From NCBI GenBank assembly GCA_026398415.1, contig JAPLSY010000019.1, positions 44,995-108,994 on the forward strand: 64,000 nucleotides of DNA, written 5' to 3'. The notes beneath the pieces were generated by a model that saw only the letters and a list, made by a program, of their open reading frames with translations, made no database searches and was not told where the DNA came from. The DNA is from Kiritimatiellota bacterium (GTDB lineage Bacteria; Verrucomicrobiota; Kiritimatiellia; JAAZAB01). Within the stretch, counting starts at the first letter, position 1. Every line of letters begins with the position of its first letter. Below, piece by piece: positions 18,095-26,753 of the stretch. The translations under genes were made by a program, and so were the position numbers.

Positions 18095-19222
18095 ATGGAC
18101 ATACAAAAGAAACTCGACGCAGAACACGGCATCGTCTGCCGCCTACCCAATGAGCGGTTCGGGTACTTCGGATGGCCCTCGGTGGCGCGGATGGATGACG
18201 GTACGCTGGTGGTGGCCAGTTCCGGACTGCGCTCGGAACATATCTGCCCCTGGGGCAAGACGGTCTTGAACCTGAGCACCGACGATGGCCGAACCTGGTC
18301 GGCACCGCGCGTGATCAACGATTCTCCGCTCGATGACCGCGACGCCGGCATTGTTAACTTGGGCGGCGATCGGTTGTTGGTGAGCTGGTTCACTTCGGAC
18401 ACGCGCCAGTATCTGAAGCAGGAATGGGTGCGCAAATGGCTGGGCGCGGCAGAGGTCGAATCCTGGCATACGAAGCTGGCCACGGTCACGGATGCGATTG
18501 CCGAACGGCACATCGGCTCGTGGATCATGCGAAGCGAACATCGCGGGACGACGTGGAGCCCGCCGATTCGCGTGCCGGTATCCACGCCACACGGCCCGAT
18601 CCGCATGCACAGCGGCGAGCTGCTTTACCTGGGAAAGCCCTTCGGCACATGGGACGATATGGTCAAGGCCAACATCACTGCGGCCCGCAGTGCAGATGGC
18701 GGCCGCACCTGGGAGGTGCTCGGTCAGGTGCCGATTTATCCCGGCACCGACCCGGCCAACTACCACGAGCCGCACGTCATCGAACTATCTGACGGCCATC
18801 TGCTCGGCATGGTCCGCATCGAGGATCACAGCGGCAAGACGTTGAAGAATGCCTGCATTCCGTCCTTCAGCCTGATGCAAACCGAGTCCGACGATGGGGG
18901 ACGCACGTGGACAACGGTGAAGCCACTCGGATTCCACGGTTCCCCGCCACATCTCATGCGCCATTCCTCCGGTGTGCTGATCCTGACTTATGGCTACCGC
19001 CAGGCGCCCTATGGCCAGCGCGTTGCTTTCAGCCGCGATGACGGCGCCACGTGGGACCACGACTGGATCATCCGCGACGACGGCCCGGATAGCGACCTCG
19101 GTTATCCCTCGACCGTCGAACTCGCCGACGGCAACCTGTTCAGCGTCTGTTACCAGAAGGTACCGGGCGACAAAAAATGTTCGCTCTTATGGTCGCGCTG
19201 GCAATTGCCGGAGACGCGCTAA
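18095..19222 (+). CDS. Sialidase-like (BNR/Asp-box) protein
   Basis: A 375-residue six-bladed beta-propeller protein with Asp-box repeats SxDxGxTW: STDDGRTW, SADGGRTW, SDDGGRTW and SRDDGATW are visible. Such proteins are related to GH33 exo-alpha-sialidases. The classical FRIP arginine motif is not obvious (the equivalent reads FGWPSVAR), and there is no signal peptide, so a sialidase activity is not assured; it may cleave another glycoside in the cytoplasm. The start at 18095 is preceded by AGAGGG six bases away; an alternative ATG at 18020 overlaps purD and has no Shine-Dalgarno. Confidence 0.75.
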   Translation: MDIQKKLDAEHGIVCRLPNERFGYFGWPSVARMDDGTLVVASSGLRSEHICPWGKTVLNLSTDDGRTWSAPRVINDSPLDDRDAGIVNLGGDRLLVSWFTSDTRQYLKQEWVRKWLGAAEVESWHTKLATVTDAIAERHIGSWIMRSEHRGTTWSPPIRVPVSTPHGPIRMHSGELLYLGKPFGTWDDMVKANITAARSADGGRTWEVLGQVPIYPGTDPANYHEPHVIELSDGHLLGMVRIEDHSGKTLKNACIPSFSLMQTESDDGGRTWTTVKPLGFHGSPPHLMRHSSGVLILTYGYRQAPYGQRVAFSRDDGATWDHDWIIRDDGPDSDLGYPSTVELADGNLFSVCYQKVPGDKKCSLLWSRWQLPETR

Positions 19223-19380
19223 GCGCAAATATCACCCTCTTTTTACTTGCATCCCAACGCGCGCCCTGCCACATTTCAGCTATCGAATAAATCGCTGCCC
19301 GCAGAAGGCATAGCTCGACCAGTTAGTGTTACGCTTGCTACCGGGCTAACCAGCGTGGTAAAAAATCTTCCTGCTCGATT

Positions 19381-19908
19381 ATGAAAACTAATTTATCCAA
19401 ACCTCAAGTCGGCGTGGTCATGGGCAGCGATTCGGACTGGCCCCTGATGGAAGCCACGGTCAAGACCCTGGAGCGGTTCGGCGTGCGCTCCGAGACACGG
19501 GTAATTTCCGCCCACCGCACGCCGGAACTGGCAACGGCCTATGCGGCGGGCGCGGCGCGGCGCGGCCTCCAGGTTATCATCGCCGCGGCGGGCGGCGCGG
19601 CGCACTTGGCGGGAGTGCTGGCGGCACACACCATCCTGCCGGTAATCGGCGTGCCCGTTAAGAGCGGCGCGCTTGACGGGCTGGACGCCTTGCTTTCGAC
19701 CGTGCAGATGCCATCCGGTATTCCCGTAGCCACCGTGGCGTTAGGTTCCGCCGGCGCGGTCAACGCCGCCATCCTGGCCATCCAGATCCTGGCCCTGCGG
19801 CGCCCGGAACTGACGGTCAAACTGCAACAGTACAAACGGGATTTGAAAACAAAAGTAAAAAAGGGCAATGCCCAGGTTCAATGCTATACGGGAAAAATCC
19901 ATGACTAA
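19381..19908 (+). CDS. purE: N5-carboxyaminoimidazole ribonucleotide mutase
   Basis: A 175-residue class I PurE that moves the carboxylate of N5-CAIR to give CAIR in purine synthesis. Seen: [19 protein letters not shown] and [11 protein letters not shown] motifs of the active site. It is usually paired with PurK, which is not in the window. Its 3' end overlaps the following S41-like gene by eight bases, so the two are translationally coupled. The 158-base gap upstream shows no recognised purine riboswitch. Confidence 0.95.
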   Translation: MKTNLSKPQVGVVMGSDSDWPLMEATVKTLERFGVRSETRVISAHRTPELATAYAAGAARRGLQVIIAAAGGAAHLAGVLAAHTILPVIGVPVKSGALDGLDALLSTVQMPSGIPVATVALGSAGAVNAAILAIQILALRRPELTVKLQQYKRDLKTKVKKGNAQVQCYTGKIHD

Positions 19909-21202
19909 ATCCATGCTCGCCGCCACGCTCCTGATGGTGTTCATATTGGGGATCCATGCGGAACAGAAATCCGCTGCAGCGGACAAATCCGCCACGGCGG
20001 ACAAGTCCGGTTCCACGGCGCGGTCGGCCTCCGTGCGCGAGATGATGAGCGGTGTCTCCGAAATCGGCGCCATCCTGGAAGACCGGCACGTGGTTTATGA
20101 AGCTGAGACCCTGAAAAGCAACGTTTTGAATGCGGTCATCGAAGCCATCGATCCGGAAGGCGGCGCCATCCTCACCAAGGACCAGGCCGCGCAGCGGCAG
20201 GACGAGGAAAAAGGGCTTTTTTATGGAATCGGATGCAAACTCCGGATCAAGGATAAATGGCCCCAGATAATGGAGGTCGCCAGCAATAGCGCCGCGGCGA
20301 CGGCCGGCTTGTGCGCGACCAATCTGATTGTCAAAATCGGTGACCATAGTACGGAAGGTATGCCCATGGACGCGGCTGTCCAACTTCTGCGAGGCGGCAA
20401 AGGCGAGGCGTTGGAGCTCACTATCCGCGCCGACGAAAAAACCGTGGAAACGCGCGTGGTCAAACTGACGCGTTCGGCCATCCAGACACCAGTCACGGGC
20501 ACGACGGAAACCTGGCCCCAGGGAATCGGCTACCTGAAGATAAATGGCCTATATACGAATTCGGGCGCCGTCATTGTGGAACAACTCAATGCCTGGCGGA
20601 GCACCAATTGCTTTGGTGCAATCCTGGATATTCGCGGCGCCGATGGGATGGATTTGGAGTCGGTCGTCGAAATCGGCAGTCTGTTTGCACACGCCGGCGA
20701 CACGCTGTTCACTCTGCGGGACGGCCACCATACCGCCGTGGCCACCTACCAGGCCAAGGCCGGCGAACCGATGGATAAGCCGATCATGGTGTTGATTGAC
20801 CAGGACACCTCCGGCGCCGCCGAAGTCCTGGCCGGACTGCTGAGCGTCTGCAAGGGCGCCATGTTGATCGGCACGCCGACATGCGGTGACGACCGGATAC
20901 GCAATATTATTCCGCTTTCCGACGACCTCGTACTTTACATGGCCACGCAAAGGATCGAGTTGGGCAAGGGCCCCACCTACTACCAGAAAGGCGTTATCCC
21001 GCATGTGCGCGTGGCACCCACGAATACAGCGGTCATCCGGGATAGCGATTTCACATACGAAGAGCCCGACATCTTCTCGGGTATTTCCGAGCAGGAACGC
21101 CAGGACCGGGCTCTCATTAAGCGCATTGACGGCGATGTGATCCTGCGGCGGGCCGTTGACATTCTGCTCGGCCTTAAGGCGCTGGATTTCAAGGTGCGTT
21201 GA
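19901..21202 (+). CDS. S41/PDZ protein, probably inactive protease
   Basis: A 433-residue exported protein with a signal peptide (about 1-20), a PDZ domain (about 95-185) and a C-terminal-processing-protease (S41) domain. The nucleophile serine seems kept (Ser304 in DTSGAAE, as in the family's GSASAAE). The catalytic lysine of the usual TFGKG motif is replaced: the equivalent TCGDD at 327-331 has Asp330. Ser-Lys dyad catalysis is therefore doubtful. It may act as a periplasmic scaffold or substrate binder, or use another base. The start at 19901 overlaps the purE stop. tsaC follows after a 16-bp palindrome. Confidence 0.82.
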   Translation: MTKSMLAATLLMVFILGIHAEQKSAAADKSATADKSGSTARSASVREMMSGVSEIGAILEDRHVVYEAETLKSNVLNAVIEAIDPEGGAILTKDQAAQRQDEEKGLFYGIGCKLRIKDKWPQIMEVASNSAAATAGLCATNLIVKIGDHSTEGMPMDAAVQLLRGGKGEALELTIRADEKTVETRVVKLTRSAIQTPVTGTTETWPQGIGYLKINGLYTNSGAVIVEQLNAWRSTNCFGAILDIRGADGMDLESVVEIGSLFAHAGDTLFTLRDGHHTAVATYQAKAGEPMDKPIMVLIDQDTSGAAEVLAGLLSVCKGAMLIGTPTCGDDRIRNIIPLSDDLVLYMATQRIELGKGPTYYQKGVIPHVRVAPTNTAVIRDSDFTYEEPDIFSGISEQERQDRALIKRIDGDVILRRAVDILLGLKALDFKVR

Positions 21203-21205
21203 TAT

Positions 21206-21221
21206 CACCTTAATTAAGGTG
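21206..21221. promoter_or_regulatory. Perfect 16-bp palindrome before tsaC
   Basis: CACCTTAATTAAGGTG lies between the S41-like stop and the tsaC start. As RNA it folds into a 6-bp stem with an AATT loop, and the AAGG of the right arm is the only Shine-Dalgarno-like sequence before the TTG at 21227. It may control translation of tsaC, or be an operator. Confidence 0.5.
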
Positions 21222-21226
21222 CCAAG

Positions 21227-21889
21227 TTGAAATCGCCCCGTATAATCCCATGGCCAGTCTCCAACCGTCCCGATGCGCGCATAGTGGATGAGGTGGTTGC
21301 CACGTTACGCCGGGGCGCCCTGGTTGTTTTGCCCACCGATACCGTGTATGGCGTGGCCGCCGACCCGGGTAGGCCCGGTGCGCCGGGTACGCCTGGCGCC
21401 GAGGAGCGTCTCTTCCGGGTCAAGCGCCGGCCGGATAACAAACCAATTGCCCTGCTGGCCGCCGATGGCCGCCAGGTGGAGGATTTTCGGGCTGAACTGG
21501 GAGTTATCGGCCGCGCGCTGGCCGATCGTTACTGGCCCGGTGCGTTGACCATGGTACTCAAGACCGGCGATGTCTGGGAAGGCTTTCGCGTTCCTGATCA
21601 TCCGGTTACACTGGCTATCCTAAAGGCGATGGGGGGCGTGTTACGCGTAACCAGTGCCAACATGAGCGGCGAAGCGCCGGCGCTGACGGCCACCGCAGCT
21701 GTCGCGGCACTGGGGTCAGCGATCGAATTGGTGGTGGATGCGGGTCCCGCGCCGGGCGGCGTGCCGAGCACGGTGGTCAAAATCGGGCGCGACCGGTGTG
21801 ACATCCTGCGGGAAGGCGCCATTTCCGGTTTGGAGATTGCCGGGATTGTGGCGTCGTTGCGCAAGAATCCAAAAAACGAGCCTTACTAA
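21227..21889 (+). CDS. tsaC: Threonylcarbamoyl-AMP synthase (TsaC/YrdC)
   Basis: A 220-residue YrdC/Sua5-domain enzyme that makes threonylcarbamoyl-AMP for the t6A37 tRNA modification. Seen: VVLPTDTVYGVAAD, FRVKRRPDNKPIALL, WPGALTMVL and VTSANMSGEA. An unusual Gly/Pro run (GRPGAPGTPG) sits in the loop after VAAD. The start is TTG at 21227 with AAGG seven bases upstream inside a palindrome; no in-frame ATG exists before the conserved core. It heads the tsaC, phosphatase, rpiB-glyA series known from Bacillus (ywlC, ywlE, rpiB, glyA). Confidence 0.92.
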   Translation: MKSPRIIPWPVSNRPDARIVDEVVATLRRGALVVLPTDTVYGVAADPGRPGAPGTPGAEERLFRVKRRPDNKPIALLAADGRQVEDFRAELGVIGRALADRYWPGALTMVLKTGDVWEGFRVPDHPVTLAILKAMGGVLRVTSANMSGEAPALTATAAVAALGSAIELVVDAGPAPGGVPSTVVKIGRDRCDILREGAISGLEIAGIVASLRKNPKNEPY

Positions 21890-21920
21890 CGCAGGCTATG
21901 CCCGCATCCTAAAGAAAACC

Positions 21921-22020
21921 AACCGCGGATTACACTGATTTCACGGATAAATAACCAAATATTAAAACCAAAAGGACTCCGTTTTTTAATATCTGTGCCC
22001 ATCCGTGTTATCCGCGGTAA
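21921..22020. repeat. Nonamer inverted-pair repeat, CACGGAT family
   Basis: Left arm at 21921-21950 has 9-base units CGCGGATTA, CACTGATTT, CACGGATAA; the right arm (21991-22020) is the reverse complement with its own variants. About 40 bases separate the arms. A second element of this family is at 26621-26724. Both lie between genes, the right arm ending about 60 bases before the phosphatase start. Confidence 0.75.
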
Positions 22021-22079
22021 AAATCTTTGTTGATGTTTTCTTGTTTTTTGTAATGGTTCCCAACGTTCAAGGTACTACC

Positions 22080-22577
22080 ATGCACCGTCATAAACCCCAT
22101 ATCCTGTTCATCTGCACCGGCAACGTATGCCGGAGTCCCATGGCCGAATATCTCCTGCGGCATCGCCTGGGAAAGCAGGCCGCCTGGAAAGTCGGCTCGG
22201 CGGGCCTTTTCACCGGCAACGGAATGGCGGCCAGCCAACCAGCCATCGAGGTCCTGCAGGAGCAAGCCATTGATTTGACGCCGCACCGCAGCCGGGTTGT
22301 AACCAAAGATATCATTGACGCCGCGACCCTGATTGTGGTAATGACTGCAACACATGCGGCGGAACTTAAGCACCGGTTTCCGGAAGCTCAGGACCGGATT
22401 TACCTGTTGAAATCCTTTGATCCCGGGTGTGGCGGCGGCGACATCCCGGACCCGCTTGGCGGAACAAAAGCCCAGTACCGGACAATCCGCGACGAGATCG
22501 AGGCGACTTTGCCGGACTTGATCTTATATCTGAAGTCTTACGCCGGCGAGCAGGATGAAGATAGGATACGACCATGA
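22080..22577 (+). CDS. Low-molecular-weight protein phosphatase
   Basis: A 165-residue LMW phosphatase. The P-loop [10 protein letters not shown] at 12-21 supplies nucleophile Cys12 and Arg18; the general acid lies in DIPDPLGG near the C-terminus. In Bacillus the gene in this same cluster position is ywlE, a protein-arginine phosphatase, whose specificity residue Thr11 aligns with Val16 here; tyrosine-specific enzymes have Ile. The substrate is therefore open. Start at 22080 with AAGG seven bases upstream; the stop overlaps the next gene by four bases (ATGA). Confidence 0.88.
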   Translation: MHRHKPHILFICTGNVCRSPMAEYLLRHRLGKQAAWKVGSAGLFTGNGMAASQPAIEVLQEQAIDLTPHRSRVVTKDIIDAATLIVVMTATHAAELKHRFPEAQDRIYLLKSFDPGCGGGDIPDPLGGTKAQYRTIRDEIEATLPDLILYLKSYAGEQDEDRIRP

Positions 22578-24256
22578 AAATTGCCATAGGCTCCGATCAC
22601 GGTGGTTTTGAAATGAAGGAAGCCCTTAAGGAATTCCTGGCGAAGCAATCGGTCCAAGTCGAGGACGTCGGCTGCTTCAGCAAGGAGCCGGTGGACTACC
22701 CGGACATGGCCGCACTTGTCGCGGCCAATGTGTCCCAGGGCCTGGTGGACCAGGGCATCGTTATTTGCACCACCGGCATTGGCGTAAGTATCGTGGCCAA
22801 CAAATTTCCGCGCGTGCGCGCCGCCCTGTGTTTGAATCCACGTATGGCCACGATGGCCCGCTCCCATAACAACGCCAACGTCCTGGCCCTCGGCGGCGAA
22901 CTGGTCACCATCGCCGAAGCCCAGGCCATCGTAACCGCCTGGTTGCGCGAAGATTTCGATTCCGGTGAGCGCCATCACCGGCGCGTGCGCAAAATCAATT
23001 CCTATTCCTGCAATACGGTGGACCCGATTGATGTCTATGAGACCGACCCTGAAATTTACGCCGTTCTGCGCAACGAAGCCACGCGACAGAGCGAAAACCT
23101 GGAACTCATCGCCTCCGAAAATTACGTCAGCCAGTCCATCCAGGAGGCCACCGGTTCATTACTGACTAATAAATACGCGGAAGGTTATCCCGGCAAGCGC
23201 TGGTACAACGGCTGTAAATGCGTGGACGAGGCCGAGCGCCTGGCCATTGACCGCGCCAAACAGTTGTTTGGCGCCGACCATGTCAACGTCCAGCCCCACT
23301 GCGGCAGTTCCGCCAACCTGGCCGTATACCTGACGGCGCTCCAGCCGGGCGATCGCATCCTGGCCATGGACCCCGGCGCGGGCGGACACCTGACCCACGG
23401 CATGAAAACCAACGTGTCCGGCCGGCTGTTTAACGTGATGCACTACGGCGTCAGCCGCGAAACGGAGCAATTGGATTACGATGCCATCGCCGCCCTGGCC
23501 AAGCAGCACCAGCCCAAACTGATCGTCGCCGGCGCCAGCGCCTATCCGCGGATTATTGATTTCAAGCAATTCCGTAAAATCGCCGACAGCGTCTCCGCCT
23601 ACCTGATGGTGGATATGGCGCACATCGCCGGCCTGGTGGCTGCGGGTCATCATCCCAGTCCCGTGCCGCAGGCCGACTTTGTGACCACAACGACCCATAA
23701 GACCCTGCGCGGGCCGCGCGGCGGGATCATTCTCTGCCAGGCGCGTTTTGCCCAGGACATTGACCGCCAGATTTTCCCGGGCCTGCAGGGTGGTCCGCTC
23801 ATGCACGTTATCGCGGCCAAGGCGGTTTGTTTCCACGAGGCCCTTCAGCCCGCGTTCAAGGCCTACCAGGAGCAGGTCGTGCGCAACGCCCAGGCGCTTT
23901 CCGAAACTCTGAAAGCCGAAGGCCTGCGCATCGTATCCGGCGGCACCGATAATCACCTGATGCTGGTTGACCTCAGCGCCCTGAATGTGACCGGCAAGGA
24001 TGCTGCCAGCGCCTTGGATATCGCCGGCATCACCGTCAACAAGAACATGATTCCGTTCGATACCAAAAGCCCCTTTGTTACCTCGGGTATCCGCATCGGT
24101 ACGCCAGCCGTCACCACCCGGGGCATGAAAGCGCCGGAAATGAAATTGATCGCCGGCTGGATCGTGCAGACCTTGCGCAATCTCAACAATGCCGACGCGC
24201 TCGCCGCCATCAAGAAACAGGTCATCGCCCTGACCGACCAATTCCCCTTGCCGTAA
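22574..24256 (+). CDS. Fused RpiB-GlyA: ribose-5-P isomerase B / serine hydroxymethyltransferase
   Basis: A 560-residue fusion of two complete enzymes. Residues 1 to about 145 are RpiB: GSDHGGF, ICTTGIG with catalytic Cys65, and [12 protein letters not shown]. From about 150 to the end is serine hydroxymethyltransferase: [42 protein letters not shown], and the PLP lysine K376 in [14 protein letters not shown]. There is no stop or frameshift between the parts. The reactions interconvert ribulose-5-P and ribose-5-P, and serine and glycine with tetrahydrofolate. In Bacillus the genes lie nearby in the same order as separate genes. The start overlaps the phosphatase stop. Confidence 0.92.
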   Translation: MKIAIGSDHGGFEMKEALKEFLAKQSVQVEDVGCFSKEPVDYPDMAALVAANVSQGLVDQGIVICTTGIGVSIVANKFPRVRAALCLNPRMATMARSHNNANVLALGGELVTIAEAQAIVTAWLREDFDSGERHHRRVRKINSYSCNTVDPIDVYETDPEIYAVLRNEATRQSENLELIASENYVSQSIQEATGSLLTNKYAEGYPGKRWYNGCKCVDEAERLAIDRAKQLFGADHVNVQPHCGSSANLAVYLTALQPGDRILAMDPGAGGHLTHGMKTNVSGRLFNVMHYGVSRETEQLDYDAIAALAKQHQPKLIVAGASAYPRIIDFKQFRKIADSVSAYLMVDMAHIAGLVAAGHHPSPVPQADFVTTTTHKTLRGPRGGIILCQARFAQDIDRQIFPGLQGGPLMHVIAAKAVCFHEALQPAFKAYQEQVVRNAQALSETLKAEGLRIVSGGTDNHLMLVDLSALNVTGKDAASALDIAGITVNKNMIPFDTKSPFVTSGIRIGTPAVTTRGMKAPEMKLIAGWIVQTLRNLNNADALAAIKKQVIALTDQFPLP

Positions 24257-24270
24257 ATGGTGTTCGCCCT

Positions 24271-25209
24271 ATGGATGTCGTAATCCACGCGGAAGCATTG
24301 ACCAAGATATTCCGGGATTTCTGGCGGCGCCCAAAAGTCCGCGCGGTCAACGCCATTGCGTTCGACGTCCAGGCGGGCGAAGTGTTCGGCCTGCTGGGCC
24401 CCAACGGCTCCGGCAAAACCACCACGCTCCGCATGATCCTCGGCCTGCTGACTCCCACTCACGGCACGCTCTCCGTGTTCGGCCGTTCGCCGCGGGATGT
24501 CGAATCCAAGGCGCGCATCGGATATCTGCCGGAAGAATCCTGCCTCTATCCCTATCTTACCGCGCGCGAAATCTTGAATTTTTACGGCCGGTTGTTTAAC
24601 CTCCGCCGCGCGGCGCGCCAAACTTGCATTGACCAGCTCCTTGAGATGACGGGGCTCCAACACGCCCAGCACCGGCCCGTGGGCGAATTCTCCAAGGGCA
24701 TGGCCCGCCGCGTCGGCCTGGCCCAGGCGCTGATTAACGATCCCGACCTGATCGTCCTGGACGAACCGACTGTTGGGCTTGATCCCGTCGGCTGCCGCCA
24801 GGTCAAGGACCTGATCCTGACCCTGGCCCGGCGCGGTAAAACCGTGATCCTCTCCTCCCATCTCCTGGCCGATGTCGAACACGTCTGCGACCGCGTGGCC
24901 ATCATGGGCAACGGCGCCATCCTGGTGCAGGGCCGTGTCCGCGATTTACTCGAACAGCACGACCGCTGCCGGCTGACATTCCCAGCCCTGGCCCCCGACC
25001 GGCTGGAAGCCGTCCTGCAGGTACTTCGCCGCGAGACCGGCGCCGATCCCGCCGTGGACCATCCCACCCGGACCTTGGAACAATTTTTTATCGAAACCGT
25101 CGGTCAAGTCCGGCCGGAGCCAACGGCGCCAACCGGCGTCGCGCCCACCGAAGGCGTGGCCGAGTTTCTGAAGTCGAAACCGAAGCAAACATCGACTTGT
25201 CCGCCATAG
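24271..25209 (+). CDS. ABC transporter ATP-binding protein
   Basis: A 312-residue ABC ATPase of the ABC-2 exporter class. Walker A GPNGSGKTT, signature EFSKGMARRVGLAQA, Walker B LIVLDEPTVGLDP and the H-loop SSHLL are intact. A C-terminal extension of about 80 residues after the nucleotide domain is Pro/Thr-rich and ends in a Lys-rich tail. Partner is the ABC-2 permease 100 bases downstream. The start lies 14 bases after the rpiB-glyA stop. Substrate unknown. Confidence 0.9.
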   Translation: MDVVIHAEALTKIFRDFWRRPKVRAVNAIAFDVQAGEVFGLLGPNGSGKTTTLRMILGLLTPTHGTLSVFGRSPRDVESKARIGYLPEESCLYPYLTAREILNFYGRLFNLRRAARQTCIDQLLEMTGLQHAQHRPVGEFSKGMARRVGLAQALINDPDLIVLDEPTVGLDPVGCRQVKDLILTLARRGKTVILSSHLLADVEHVCDRVAIMGNGAILVQGRVRDLLEQHDRCRLTFPALAPDRLEAVLQVLRRETGADPAVDHPTRTLEQFFIETVGQVRPEPTAPTGVAPTEGVAEFLKSKPKQTSTCPP

Positions 25210-25230
25210 CTTTAGCGACGGCGGAACGCC

Positions 25231-25308
25231 CAACATCGAATGAAAAACGGCTAACATCAAAAAGCCGTCGTCTGGCGTCCGTCGTCCGTCATCTGTCGTC
25301 TGACTATC
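25231..25308 (-). repeat. Composite heptamer repeat, inverted copy
   Basis: Six 7-base units GTCGTCT, GGCGTCC, GTCGTCC, GTCATCT, GTCGTCT, GACTATC at 25267-25308 are the reverse complement of the AGACGAC family. Two units of the AACATC family (reverse of GATGTT) lie 21 bases apart at 25231 and 25252. The array ends four bases before the ABC permease ATG. Confidence 0.75.
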
Positions 25309-25312
25309 AGCC

Positions 25313-26602
25313 ATGCTATCCAAAATTATTGCCATATCCGGATTGACCCTGCGCACGGCCATGCGTTCGCGGGTCTTCGCCCTGCTGATCGCCATGGTCG
25401 TGATCTGTATCGCCGGATTGCCGCTGATGATTAAAAGCGACGGCACGGCGGCCGGCCAGACGCAATTATTCATTCACTACGCGTTCGGTCTGACCATGAC
25501 CCTGCTCTCCATCGCCGCGGCGTGGTCGGCCGCCGGCGCCATTTCACTGGAAGTCGCGGGCCGCCAGATGCACGTGCTGGTCACCAAGCCGGTGCATGCC
25601 GCCGAGATCTGGCTCGGCAAATGGCTGGGGCTGATGACGATCAACCTGATAATGCTGGGCCTGGCCGGCGGCCTGATTTATGGACTCCTGCGCTGGACCA
25701 CGCGCAATGCCGTGCTGTCGGCCGACGACCAGGTCAGCCTGCGCGAAGAAATCTTGACGGCGCACAGCCTGATCGCCCCTGAACAAACCGTCTCAAAGCC
25801 GGCCCCACCCGGCGGTGCAGGACAAACGCTTTCTGCCGTCCCACCGGGCGAAACACAATCCTGGACCTTCCGGGTTCCGGAGCGAACCAGTCCGGGCAAT
25901 GCGCTCTTTCTGCAGTTTCAGTTTGCCACATCGCGGCTTGAGCGCCAGATGCCGGTAACCGGCCTCTGGCTGATCAACGCGGATGATTCTACAAAACCTT
26001 ATCGCACGCTGGGTTCCTACACGCCGCACGTCGGCCATGCGCTGAAATTGCCGCCGGTCGCGCCGGGGCAACTTCTGACGGTCACCTACAAAAACGTGGA
26101 AACGGCGGAACCGGCCACCGTCCTGTTCGCCGCAAATACCGGCGCGCAATTATTGATCCGGGAAAGCGGTTTCGAAAGTAATTTTATCCGCGCGCTCCTG
26201 CTGGTCCTGGCGCGGCTGGCGTTCTTCTCCGCGCTGGGATTGACGGTCGGCGCGTTGTTTTCATTTCCGGTCGCCGTGTTCACGGCCTTCGCCTTCCTGT
26301 TTATTACCGGCCTGAGCGGCTGGATTGGCACCGAGGCGCTGATGGCCGAAGTTGACCTGTCGCCGGCCTGGCTGGCCGGCCTGTTGAATGCCGCGACCTA
26401 CGGTATTATTCAGCTGGCCAATTTTGTCACGCCGCCGCTGGCGCGGTTCGAACCGCTGAGCTTCCTGCCGACGGGCGCGTTCATTCCGTGGGCGCTGGTG
26501 GGCACGGCGTGGGGCATACTGGCGATTGGCTATGGCGGCACACTGGCCGTGTTGGGTTTCTGGATGTTCAGTCGCCGTGAAATGGGATTGGCCGCCATTT
26601 AA
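25313..26602 (+). CDS. ABC-2 type permease with periplasmic domain
   Basis: A 429-residue membrane protein: an N-terminal hydrophobic helix (about 20-40), two to three helices up to 130, a large hydrophilic segment (about 140-285), then three or more helices to the end. This is the ABC-2/NatB-like layout with an extracytoplasmic domain. It probably forms an exporter with the upstream ATPase. No Shine-Dalgarno is visible; a heptamer repeat ends directly before the ATG. Substrate unknown. Confidence 0.82.
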   Translation: MLSKIIAISGLTLRTAMRSRVFALLIAMVVICIAGLPLMIKSDGTAAGQTQLFIHYAFGLTMTLLSIAAAWSAAGAISLEVAGRQMHVLVTKPVHAAEIWLGKWLGLMTINLIMLGLAGGLIYGLLRWTTRNAVLSADDQVSLREEILTAHSLIAPEQTVSKPAPPGGAGQTLSAVPPGETQSWTFRVPERTSPGNALFLQFQFATSRLERQMPVTGLWLINADDSTKPYRTLGSYTPHVGHALKLPPVAPGQLLTVTYKNVETAEPATVLFAANTGAQLLIRESGFESNFIRALLLVLARLAFFSALGLTVGALFSFPVAVFTAFAFLFITGLSGWIGTEALMAEVDLSPAWLAGLLNAATYGIIQLANFVTPPLARFEPLSFLPTGAFIPWALVGTAWGILAIGYGGTLAVLGFWMFSRREMGLAAI

Positions 26603-26620
26603 TTGCGGATTTGCAACTAC

Positions 26621-26724
26621 TTACCACTGATTACACAGATGGCACGGATAACAGAGAGGGATGTAGATAATTAAACGGTCTCATAGTTGGGTTGATATCA
26701 GTGTCATCCGTATCCGTGGTAAAA
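26621..26724. repeat. Nonamer inverted-pair repeat, second copy
   Basis: Left arm units CACTGATTA, CACAGATGG, CACGGATAA (26625-26651) and an inverted right arm ending at 26724, the same family as 21921-22020. It fills most of the gap between the permease and the next gene. Confidence 0.7.
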
Positions 26725-26753
26725 TGTCTTTAGAATTGTGGATTTGAACTTCC

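Noticed and set aside
19223..19380. Purine riboswitch before purE
   Set aside because: No three-way junction with the conserved loop sequences could be found by eye.
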